From contig VIIQ02000659.1 in the NCBI GenBank assembly GCA_007449985.2, forward strand, positions 374,501-438,500: a stretch of 64,000 nucleotides of DNA, given 5' to 3'. The position numbers and the translations under genes were made by a program. The notes beneath the pieces were generated by a model. It searched no databases. It was not told the DNA's origin and saw only the letters and a list, made by a program, of their open reading frames with translations. Numbering within the stretch: position 1 is the first letter of the stretch; each line of letters opens with the position of its first letter. The DNA is from Desmodesmus armatus (Eukaryota > Chlorophyta > Chlorophyceae > Sphaeropleales > Scenedesmaceae). Positions 26,201 to 37,938 of this stretch are shown piece after piece.

Positions 26201-29200
26201 GGGCCAGGGAGGCGTCTGCCTTGCCGCTGGCCACAGCAGACTTGAGGGCCTCTGCCTTGGCCTCAAAGCCGGACACTGCAGCATCAATGGCGGCTGCGGC
26301 ATCAGGGTTCTTGCCTGCTGCAGTCTTCTTCAGGGCGGCAGCGTTGGCCTTCAGCTGCGACACAGCGTCGTTCACCACCACAGCAGGGTCGGCCTTGCCG
26401 GCAGCCACAGCGGCCTTCAGGGACTCAGCCTTGCCTGCACAGCAACACATACAGCAGCAGCAGCAGCAGCAGGTAGCAGCACATGACAGGTTCAGCACAG
26501 CAGTGGGAAGCGGAGGGTTGCTGAACCAAAACCCTAAACACTACAACCTGCTGTCATTCTTCGCTGCCTGGTGGTGTGAGCAATGTGACCGCACACCGTC
26601 AAAAACTGCCCAGGAGGCGGTGTATCTCACACATTCACCCTCAGTATCTCACTTCCTGCCCCATTCGCTCACCTGCCATCTCCTTGACTGCGTTGTCCAT
26701 GTCTCCTGAGGCTGCCAGCTGCTTGAGCTCGTCAGCCTTGGAGGCCAGGCTGGACAGGGTCTCATCCAGGGCTCGGGAGGCGTCTGCCTTGCCGCTGGCC
26801 ACAGCAGACTTGAGGGCCTCTGCCTTGGCCTCAAAGCCGGACACTGCAGCATCAATGGCGGCTGCAGCATCAGGGTTCTTGCCTGCTGCAGTCTTCTTCA
26901 GGGCGGCAGCGTTGGCCTTCAGCTGCGACACAGCGTCGTTCACCACCACAGCAGGGTCGGCCTTGCCGGCAGCCACAGCGGCCTTCAGGGACTCAGCCTT
27001 GCCTGCACAGCAACACATACAGCAGCAGCAGCAGCAGCAGCATGTAGCAGCACATGACAGGTTCAGCACAGCAGTGGGAAACGGAGGGTTGCTGAACCAA
27101 AACCCTAAACCCTACAACCTGCTGTCATTCTTCGCTGCCTGGTGGTGTGAGCAATGTGACCGCACACCGTCAAAAACTGCAGTTTCCAGGCGGGGGTGTA
27201 TCTCACACATTCACCCTCAGTATCTCACTTCCTGCCCCATTCGCTCACCTGCCATCTCCTTGACTGCGTTGTCCATGTCTCCTGAGGCTGCCAGCTGCTT
27301 GAGCTCGTCAGCCTTGGAGGCCAGGCTGGACAGGGTCTCATCCAGGGCCAGGGAGGCGTCTGCCTTGCCGCTGGCCACAGCAGACTTGAGGGCCTCTGCC
27401 TTGGCCTCAAAGCCGGACACTGCAGCATCAATGGCGGCTGCGGCATCAGGGTTCTTGCCTGCTGCAGTCTTCTTCAGGGCGGCAGCGTTGGCCTTCAGCT
27501 GCGACACAGCGTCGTTCACCACCACAGCAGGGTCGGCCTTGCCGGCAGCCACACCGGCCTTCAGGGACTCAGCCTTGCCTGCACAGCAACACACACAGCA
27601 GCAGCAGCAGCAGCAGCAGCAGGTAGCAGCACATGACAGGTTCAGCACAGCAGTGGGAAGCATAGGGTTGCTGTACTTACAACCTGCTGTCATTCTTTTC
27701 TGCTTGGCAGTGTCAGCATTGCGATTGCACACCGTCAAAAACTGCAGTTTCTAGGCGGGGTTGTATCTCACACATTCACCTTCAGTATCTCACTCCCTGC
27801 CCCAATCGCTCACCTGCCATCTGCGCGACTGCGTTGTCCATGTCTCCTGAGGCTGCCAGCTGCTTGAGCTCGTCAGCCTTGGAGGCCAGGCTGGACAGGG
27901 TCTCATCCAGGGCCAGGGAGGCGTCTGCCTTGCCGCTGGCCACAGCAGACTTGAGGGCCTCTGCCTTGGCCTCAAAGCCGGACACTGCAGCATCAATGGC
28001 GGCTGCGGCATCAGGGTTCTTGCCTGCTGCAGTCTTCTTCAGGGCGGCAGCGTTGGCCTTCAGCTGCGACACAGCGTCGTTCACCACCACAGCAGGGTCG
28101 GCCTTGCCGGCAGCCACAGCGGCCTTCAGGGACGCAGCCTTGCCTGCACAGCAACACACACAGCAGCAGCAGCAGCAGCAGCAGGTAGCAGCACATGACA
28201 GGTTCAGCACAGCAGTGGGAAGCGGAGGGTTGCTGAACCAAAACCCTAAACCCTACAACCTGCTGTCATTCTTCGCTGCCTGGTGGTGTGAGCAATGTGA
28301 CCGCACACCGTCAAAAACTGCCCAGGCGGCGGTGTATCTCACACATTCACCCTCAGTATCTCACTTCCTGCCCCATTCGCTCACCTGCCATCTCCTTGAC
28401 TGCGTTGTCCATGTCTCCTGAGGCTGCCAGCTGCTTGAGCTCGTCAGCCTTGGAGGCCAGGCTGGACAGGGTCTCATCCAGGGCCAGGGAGGCGTCTGCC
28501 TTGCCGCTGGCCACAGCAGACTTGAGGGCCTCTGCCTTGGCCTCAAAGCCGGACACTGCAGCATCAATGGCGGCTGCGGCATCAGGGTTCTTGCCTGCTG
28601 CAGTCTTCTTTAGGGCGGCAGCGTTGGCCTTCAGCTGCGACACAGCGTCGTTCACCACCACAGCAGGGTCGGCCTTGCCGGCAGCCACAGCGGCCTTCAG
28701 GGACTCAGCCTTGCCTGAACAGCAACACACACAGCAGCAGCAGCAGCAGCAGCAGCAGGTAGCAGCACATGACAGGTTCAGCACAGCAGTGGGAAGCATA
28801 GGGTTGCTGTACTTACAACCTGCTGTCATTCTTTTCTGCTTGGCAGTGTCAGCATTGCGATTGCACACCGTCAAAAACTGCAGTTTCTAGGCGGGGGTGT
28901 ATCTCACACATTCACCTTCAGTATCTCACTCCCTGCCCCAATCGCTCACCTGCCATCTGCGCGACTGCGTTGTCCATGTCTCCTGAGGCTGCCAGCTGCT
29001 TGAGCTCGTCAGCCTTGGAGGCCAGGCTGGACAGGGCCTCATCCAGGGCCAGGGAGGCGTCTGCCTTGCCGCTGGCCACAGCAGACTTGAGGGCCTCTGC
29101 CTTGGCCTCAAAGCCGGACACTGCAGCATCAATGGCGGCTGCGGCATCAGGGTTCTTGCCTGCTGCAGTCTTCTTCAGGGCGGCAGCGTTGGCCTTCAGC

Positions 29201-30451
29201 TGCGACACAGCGTCGTTCACCACCGCAGCAGGGTCGGCCTTGCCGGCAGCCACAGCGGCCTTCAGGGACTCAGCCTTGCCTGCACAGCAACACATACAGC
29301 AGCAGCAGCAGCAGCAGCAGTAGGTAGCAGCACATGACAGGTTCAGCACAGCAGTGGGAAGCAGAGGTTGCTGAACCAAAACCCTAAACCCTACAACCTG
29401 CTGTCGTTCTTTGCTGCCTCGTGGTGTGAGAAATGTGATTACACACCGTCAAAAACTGCAGGTTCCAGGCGGGGGTGTATCTCACACATCCACCCTCAGT
29501 ATCTCACTCCCTTGCCCAATCGCTCACCTGCCATCTGCGCGACTGTGTTGTCCATGTCTCCTGAGGCTGCCAGCTGCTTGAGCTCGTCAGCCTTGGAGGC
29601 CAGGCTGGACAGGGTCTCATCCAGGGCCAGGGAGGCGTCTGCCTTGCCGCTGGCCACAGCAGACTTGAGGGCCTCTGCCTTGGCCTCAAAGCCGGACACT
29701 GCAGCATCAATGGCGGCTGCGGCATCAGGGTTCTTGCCTGCTGCAGTCTTCTTCAGGGCGGCAGCGTTGGCCTTCAGCTGCGACACAGCGTCGTTCACCA
29801 CCACAGCAGGGTCGGCCTTGCCGGCAGCCACAGCGGCCTTCAGGGACTCAGCCTTGCCTGCACAGCAACACATACAGCAGCAGCAGCAGCAGCAGCAGGT
29901 AGCAGCACATGACAGGTTCAGCACAGCAGTGGGAAGCGGAGGGTTGCTGAACCAAAACCCTAAACCCTACAACCTGCTGTAATTCTTCGCTGCCTGGTGG
30001 TGTGAGAAAGGTGACCGCACACCGTCAAAAACTGCAGTTCCCCGGCGGGGTTGTATCTCACACATTCACCCTCCCTCTCTCACTCTCTCTTTCCCGGCCC
30101 CGCTCGCTCACCTGCCATCTCCTTGACTGCGTTGTCCATGTCTCCTGAGGCTGCCAGCTGCTTGAGCTCGTCAGCCTTGGAGGCCAGGCTGGACAGGGTC
30201 TCATCCAGGGCCAGGGAGGCGTCTGCCTTGCCGCTGGCCACAGCAGACTTGAGGGCCTCTGCCTTGGCCTCAAAGCCGGACACTGCAGCATCAATGGCGG
30301 CTGCGGCATCAGGGTTCTTGCCTGCTGCAGTCTTTTTCAGGGCGGCAGCGTTGGCCTTCAGCTGCGACACAGCGTCGTTCACCACCACAGCAGGGTCGGC
30401 CTTGCCGGCAGCCACAGCGGCCTTCAGGGACTCAGCCTTGCCTGCACAGCA

Positions 30452-30483
<32 letters not shown>

Positions 30484-31045
30484 GCATGTAGCAGCACAGA
30501 ACAGGTTCAGCACAGCAGTGAGAAGCAGAGAGGTTGCTGTACCAAAACCCTAAACCTACAACCTGCTTTCATTCTTCGCTGCCTGGCGGTGTTAGCATTG
30601 CGATTGCACACCGTCAAAAAATGCAGTTTCTAGGCGGGGGTGTATCTCACACATTCACCCTCCCTCTCTCACTCTCTTTTCCCTGCCCCGCTCGCTCACC
30701 TGCCATCTGCGCGACTGCGTTGTCCATGTCTCCTGAGGCTGCCAGCTGCTTGAGCTCGTCAGCCTTGGAGGCCAGGCTGGACAGGGTCTCACCCAGGGCC
30801 AGGGAGGCGTCTGCCTTGCCGCTGGCCACAGCAGACTTGAGGGCCTCTGCCCTGGCCTCAAAGCCGGACACTGCAGCATCAATGGCGGCTGCGGCATCAG
30901 GGTTCTTGCCTGCTGCAGTCTTCTTCAGGGCGGCAGCGTTGGCCTTCAGCTGCGACACAGCGTCGTTCACCACCGCAGCAGGGTCGGCCTTGCCGGCAGC
31001 CACAGCGGCCTTCAGGGACTCAGCCTTGCCTGCACAGCAACACAC

Positions 31046-31089
<44 letters not shown>

Positions 31090-32188
31090 TAGCAGCACAG
31101 AACAGGTTCAGCACAGCAGTGGGAAGCAGAGGGTTGCCGTACCAAAACCCTAAACCCTACAACCTGCTGTCATTCTTCGCTGCCTGGTGGTGTGAGAAAT
31201 GTGACCGCACACCGTCAAAAACTGCCCCGGCGGCGGTGTATCTCACACATTCACCCTCAGTATCACACTCCCTAGCCCGCTCGCTCACCTGCCATCTGCG
31301 CGACTGCGTTGTCCATGTCTCCTGAGGCTGCCAGCTGCTTGAGCTCGTCAGCCTTGGAGGCCAGGCTGGACAGGGTCTCATCCAGGGCCAGGGAGGCGTC
31401 TGCCTTGCCGCTGGCCACAGCAGACTTGAGGGCCTCTGCCTTGGCCTCAAAGCCGGACACTGCAGCATCAATGGCGGCTGCGGCATCAGGGTTCTTGCCT
31501 GCTGCAGTCTTCTTCAGGGCGGCAGCGTTGGCCTTCAGCTGCGACACAGCGTCGTTCACCACCACAGCAGGGTCGGCCTTGCCGGCAGCCACAGCGGCCT
31601 TCAGGGACTCAGCCTTGCCTGCACAGCAACACACACACAGTAGCAGCAGCAGCAGGTAGCAGCACAGAACAGGTTCAGCACAGCAGTGGGAAGCAGAGGG
31701 TTGCTGTACCCTACAACCTTCTGTCATTCTTTGCTGCCTGGCGGTGTCAGCATTGCGATTGCACACCGTCAAAAACTGCAGTTTCCAGCCTGGTTGCACA
31801 CATCACACATTCACCCTCAGTATCTCACTCCCTGCCCCAATCGCTCACCTGCCATCTCCTGGACTGCGTTGTCCATGTCTCCTGAGGCTGCCAGCTGCTT
31901 GAGCTCGTCAGCCTTGGAGGCCAGGCTGGACAGGGTCTCATCCAGGGCCAGGGAGGCGTCTGCCTTGCCGCTGGCCACAGCAGACTTGAGGGCCTCTGCC
32001 TTGGCCTCAAAGCCGGACACTGCAGCATCAATGGCGGCTGCGGCATCAGGGTTCTTGCCTGCTGCAGTCTTCTTCAGGGCGGCAGCGCTGGCCTTCAGCT
32101 GCGACACAGCGTCGTTCACCACCACAGCAGGGTCGGCCTTGCCGGCAGCCACAGCGGCCTTCAGGGACTCAGCCTTGCCTGCACAGCA

Positions 32189-32232
<44 letters not shown>

Positions 32233-32771
32233 GTAGCAGCACAGAACAGGTTCAGCACAGCAGTGAGAAGCAGAGGGTTGCTGTACTTACAACCTGCTGT
32301 CATTCTTTTCTGCTTGGCAGTGTCAGCATTGCGATTGCACACCGTCAAAAACTGCAGTTTCTAGGCGGGGTTGTATCTCACACATTCACCCTCCCTCTCT
32401 CACTATCTTTTTCCCTGCCCCAATCGCTCACCTGCCATCTGCGCGACTGTGTTGTCCATGTCTCCTGAGGCTGCCAGCTGCTTGAGCTCGTCAGCCTTGG
32501 AGGCCAGGCTGGACAGGGTCTCATCCAGGGCCAGGGAGGCGTCTGCCTTGCCGCTGGCCACAGCAGACTTGAGGGCCTCTGCCTTGGCCTCAAAGCCGGA
32601 CACTGCAGCATCAATGGCAGCTGCGGCATCAGGGTTCTTGCCTGCTGCAGTCTTCTTCAGGGCGGCAGCGTTGGCCTTCAGCTGCGACACAGCGTCGTTC
32701 ACCACCGCAGCAGGGTCGGCCTTGCCGGCAGCCACAGCGGCCTTCAGGGACTCAGCCTTGCCTGCACAGCA

Positions 32772-32803
<32 letters not shown>

Positions 32804-34478
32804 GCATGTAGCAGCACAGAACAGGTTCAGCACAGCAGTGAGAAGCAGAGGGTTGCTGTACTTACAACCTGCTGTCATTCTTTTCTGCTTGGCAGTGTCA
32901 GCATTGCGATTGCACACCGTCAAAAACTGCAGTTTCTAGGCGGGGTTGTATCTCACACATTCACCCTCCCTCTCTCACTCTCTTTTTCCCTGCCCCAATC
33001 GCTCACCTGCCATCTGCGCGACTGCGTTGTCCATGTCTCCTGAGGCTGCCAGCTGCTTGAGCTCGTCAGCCTTGGAGGCCAGGCTGGACAGGGTCTCATC
33101 CAGGGCCAGGGAGGCGTCTGCCTTGCCGCTGGCCACAGCAGACTTGAGGGCCTCTGCCTTGGCCTCAAAGCCGGACACTGCAGCATCAATGGCGGCTGCG
33201 GCATCAGGGTTCTTGCCTGCTGCAGTCTTCTTCAGGGCGGCAGCGTTGGCTTTCAGCTGCGACACAGCGTCGTTCACCACCACAGCAGGGTCGGCCTTGC
33301 CGGCAGCCACAGCGGCCTTCAGGGACTCAGCCTTGCCTGCACAGCAACACACACAGCAGCAGCAGCAGCAGCAGGTAGCAGCACAGAACAGGTTCAGCAC
33401 AGCAGTGGGAAGCAGAGGGTTGCTGTACGTTACAACCTGCTGTCATTCTTCGCTGCCTGGCGGTGTCAGCATTGCAATTGCACACCGTCAAAAACTGCAG
33501 TTTCCAGCCTGGTCGCACACATCACACATTCACCCTCAGTATCTCACTTCCTGCCCCAATCGCTCACCTGCCATCTCCTTGACTGCGTTGTCCATGTCTC
33601 CTGAGGCTGCCAGCTGCTTGAGCTCGTCAGCCTTGGAGGCCAGGCTGGACAGGGTCTCATCCAGGGCCAGGGAGGCGTCTGCCTTGCCGCTGGCCACAGC
33701 AGACTTGAGGGCCTCTGCCTTGGCCTCAAAGCCGGACACTGCAGCATCAATGGCGGCTGCGGCATCAGGGTTCTTGCCTGCTGCAGTCTTCTTCAGGGCG
33801 GCAGCGTTGGCCTTCAGCTGCGACACAGCGTCGTTCACCACCGCAGCAGGGTCGGCCTTGCCGGCAGCCACAGCGGCCTTCAGGGACTCAGCCTTGCCTG
33901 CACAGCAACACACACAGCAGCAGCAGCAGCAGCAGCAGCAGGTAGCAGCACAGAACAGGTTCAGCACAGCAGTGAGAAGCAGAGGGTTGCTGTACTTACA
34001 ACCTGCTTTCATTCTTCGCTGCCTGGCGGTGTTAGCATTGCGATTGCACACCGTCAAAAAATGCAGTTTCTAGGCGGGGTTGTATCTCACACATTCACCC
34101 TACCTCTCTCACTATCTTTCCCTGCCCCAATCGCTCACCTGCCATCTGCGCGACTGCGTTGTCCATGTCTCCTGAGGCTGCCAGCTGCTTGAGCTCGTCA
34201 GCCTTGGAGGCCAGGCTGGACAGGGTCTCATCCAGGGCCAGGGAGGCGTCTGCCTTGCCGCTGGCCACAGCAGACTTGAGGGCCTCTGCCTTGGCCTCAA
34301 AGCCGGACACTGCAGCATCAATGGCGGCTGCGGCATCAGGGTTCTTGCCTGCTGCAGTCTTCTTCAGGGCGGCAGCGCTGGCCTTCAGCTGCGACACAGC
34401 GTCGTTCACCACCACAGCAGGGTCGGCCTTGCCGGCAGCCACAGCGGCCTTCAGGGACTCAGCCTTGCCTGCACAGCA

Positions 34479-34510
<32 letters not shown>

Positions 34511-35053
34511 GCATGTAGCAGCACAGAACAGGTTCAGCACAGCAGTGAGAAGCAGAGGGTTGCTGTACTTACAACCTGCTGTCATTCTTTTCTGCTTGGC
34601 AGTGTCAGCATTGCGATTGCACACCGTCAAAAACTGCAGTTTTTAGGCGGGGTTGTATCTCACACATTCACCCTCCCTCTCTCACTATCTTTTTCCCTGC
34701 CCCAATCGCTCACCTGCCATCTGCGCGACTGCGTTGTCCATGTCTCCTGAGGCTGCCAGCTGCTTGAGCTCGTCAGCCTTGGAGGCCAGGCTGGACAGGG
34801 TCTCATCCAGGGCCAGGGAGGCGTCTGCCTTGCCGCTGGCCACAGCAGACTTGAGGGCCTCTGCCTTGGCCTCAAAGCCGGACACTGCAGCATCAATGGC
34901 GGCTGCGGCATCAGGGTTCTTGCCTGCTGCAGTCTTCTTCAGGGCGGCAGCGCTGGCCTTCAGCTGCGACACAGCGTCGTTCACCACCACAGCAGGGTCG
35001 GCCTTGCCGGCAGCCACAGCGGCCTTCAGGGACTCAGCCTTGCCTGCACAGCA

Positions 35054-35085
<32 letters not shown>

Positions 35086-35628
35086 GCATGTAGCAGCACA
35101 GAACAGGTTCAGCACAGCAGTGAGAAGCAGAGGGTTGCTGTACTTACAACCTGCTGTCATTCTTTTCTGCTTGGCAGTGTCAGCATTGCGGTTGCACACC
35201 GTCAAAAACTGCAGTTTTTAGGCGGGGTTGTATCTCACACATTCACCCTCCCTCTCTCACTATCTTTTTCCCTGCCCCAATCGCTCACCTGCCATCTGCG
35301 CGACTGCGTTGTCCATGTCTCCTGAGGCTGCCAGCTGCTTGAGCTCGTCAGCCTTGGAGGCCAGGCTGGACAGGGTCTCATCCAGGGCCAGGGAGGCGTC
35401 TGCCTTGCCGCTGGCCACAGCAGACTTGAGGGCCTCTGCCTTGGCCTCAAAGCCGGACACTGCAGCATCAATGGCGGCTGCGGCATCAGGGTTCTTGCCT
35501 GCTGCAGTCTTCTTCAGGGCGGCAGCGCTGGCCTTCAGCTGCGACACAGCGTCGTTCACCACCACAGCAGGGTCGGCCTTGCCGGCAGCCACAGCGGCCT
35601 TCAGGGACTCAGCCTTGCCTGCACAGCA

Positions 35629-35660
<32 letters not shown>

Positions 35661-36203
35661 GCATGTAGCAGCACAGAACAGGTTCAGCACAGCAGTGAGA
35701 AGCAGAGGGTTGCTGTACTTACAACCTGCTGTCATTCTTTTCTGCTTGGCAGTGTCAGCATTGCGATTGCACACCGTCAAAAACTGCAGTTTTTAGGCGG
35801 GGTTGTATCTCACACATTCACCCTCCCTCTCTCACTATCTTTTTCCCTGCCCCAATCGCTCACCTGCCATCTGCGCGACTGCGTTGTCCATGTCTCCTGA
35901 GGCTGCCAGCTGCTTGAGCTCGTCAGCCTTGGAGGCCAGGCTGGACAGGGTCTCATCCAGGGCCAGGGAGGCGTCTGCCTTGCCGCTGGCCACAGCAGAC
36001 TTGAGGGCCTCTGCCTTGGCCTCAAAGCCGGACACTGCAGCACTAATGGCGGCTGCGGCATCAGGGTTCTTGCCTGCTGCAGTCTTCTTCAGGGCGGCAG
36101 CGTTGGCCTTCAGCTGCGACACAGCGTCGTTCACCACCACAGCAGGGTCGGCCTTGCCGGCAGCCACAGCGGCCTTCAGGGACTCAGCCTTGCCTGCACA
36201 GCA

Positions 36204-36234
<31 letters not shown>

Positions 36235-37905
36235 GTAGCAGCACAGAACAGGTTCAGCACAGCAGTGGGAAGCAGAGGGTTGCTGTACCCTACAACCTGC
36301 TGTCATTCTTCGCTGCCTGGCGGTGTCAGCATTGCGATTGCACACCGTCAAAAACTGCAGTTTCCAGCCTGGTTGCACACATCACACATTCACCCTCAGG
36401 ATCTCACTCCCTGCCCCAATCGCTCACCTGCCATCTCCTTGACTGCGTTGTCCATGTCTCCTGAGGCTGCCAGCTGCTTGAGCTCGTCAGCCTTGGAGGC
36501 CAGGCTGGACAGGGTCTCATCCAGGGCCAGGGAGGCGTCTGCCTTGCCGCTGGCCACAGCAGACTTGAGGGCCTCTGCCTTGGCCTCAAAGCCGGACACT
36601 GCAGCATCAATGGCGGCTGCGGCATCAGGGTTCTTGCCTGCTGCAGTCTTCTTCAGGGCGGCAGCGTTGGCCTTCAGCTGCGACACAGCGTCGTTCACCA
36701 CCACAGCAGGGTCGGCCTTGCCGGCAGCCACAGCGGCCTTCAGGGACTCAGCCTTGCCTGCACAGCAACACACACAGCAGCAGCAGCAGCAGCAGCAGCA
36801 TGTAGCAGCACAGAACAGGTTCAGCACAGCAGTGAGAAGCAGAGGGTTGCTGTACTTACAACCTGCTGTCATTCTTTTCTGCTTGGCAGTGTCAGCATTG
36901 CGATTGCACACCGTCAAAAACTGCAGTTTCTAGGCGGGGTTGTATCTCACACATTCACCCTCCCTCTCTCACTCTCTTTTTCCCTGCCCCGCTCGCTCAC
37001 CTGCCATCTGCGCGACTGCGTTGTCCATGTCTCCTGAGGCTGCCAGCTGCTTGAGCTCGTCAGCCTTGGAGGCCAGGCTGGACAGGGTCTCATCCAGGGC
37101 CAGGGAGGCGTCTGCCTTGCCGCTGGCCACAGCAGACTTGAGGGCCTCTGCCTTGGCCTCAAAGCCGGACACTGCAGCATCAATGGCGGCTGCGGCATCA
37201 GGGTTCTTGCCTGCTGCAGTCTTCTTCAGGGCGGCAGCGTTGGCCTTCAGCTGCGACACAGCGTCGTTCACCACCGCAGCAGGGTCGGCCTTGCCGGCAG
37301 CCACAGCGGCCTTCAGGGACTCAGCCTTGCCTGCACAGCAACACACACAGTAGCAGCAGCAGCAGGTAGCAGCACAGAACAGGTTCAGCTGAGAGCCCAT
37401 TCACCGCAATTTACTGGCACACACAGCCGCAGCTGCTGTGGGGTAGCATATGAGTTTTGCCGCCACCCTTGCTGATGAGTGTTGCCGCCGCACAGACGTC
37501 GTTTGTGGTGGTGGGTCCCGGCCCTGACCCATGCTGTGCTGCGCTGCGCTGTGATAGCTTGGTCCCAACTGATTTATTCCTGCGGCCTTTTTCTTCCAGC
37601 AGGAGTATCCTTGCGCTTCCAAGTTAAGCGCTCCCTGGCACACAGGCACTCTGTGCAGTTCCCTTGCTCAAGTCAGCACAACTCACACTCACCTTTCAGG
37701 TCAGCCAAGATCTCGTCAGCACCCGCACCAACTGTCCTCAGCCCTGCTTCAGCTGCAGCTTCCTGTGACTCTGCAGCTGCCTTCCTTGCCTGCTCAGCTG
37801 CCTGAGCAGCCTGCTTAGCCAGCTGCTCTGTTGCCCTGCTGACATCAGCAACCAGTTGCTGCGGTTTTGCTGCAGCAGCAGCCTTACCTGCCATCGGCTT
37901 GGATG

Positions 37906-37938
<33 letters not shown>

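Noticed and set aside
26576..27754. Long + strand open frame of 392 codons through the exon array
   Set aside because: It is antisense to the repeat exons and runs through their introns; similar frames recur at 32946-34073 and 35803-36933 only because the units are copies. The - strand reading explains all splice sites and phases.
24970..37330. CRISPR-like or satellite interpretation of the regular array
   Set aside because: The 330-bp repeated part is coding with conserved splice sites, the spacing is filled by near-identical introns, and the context is a eukaryotic gene.
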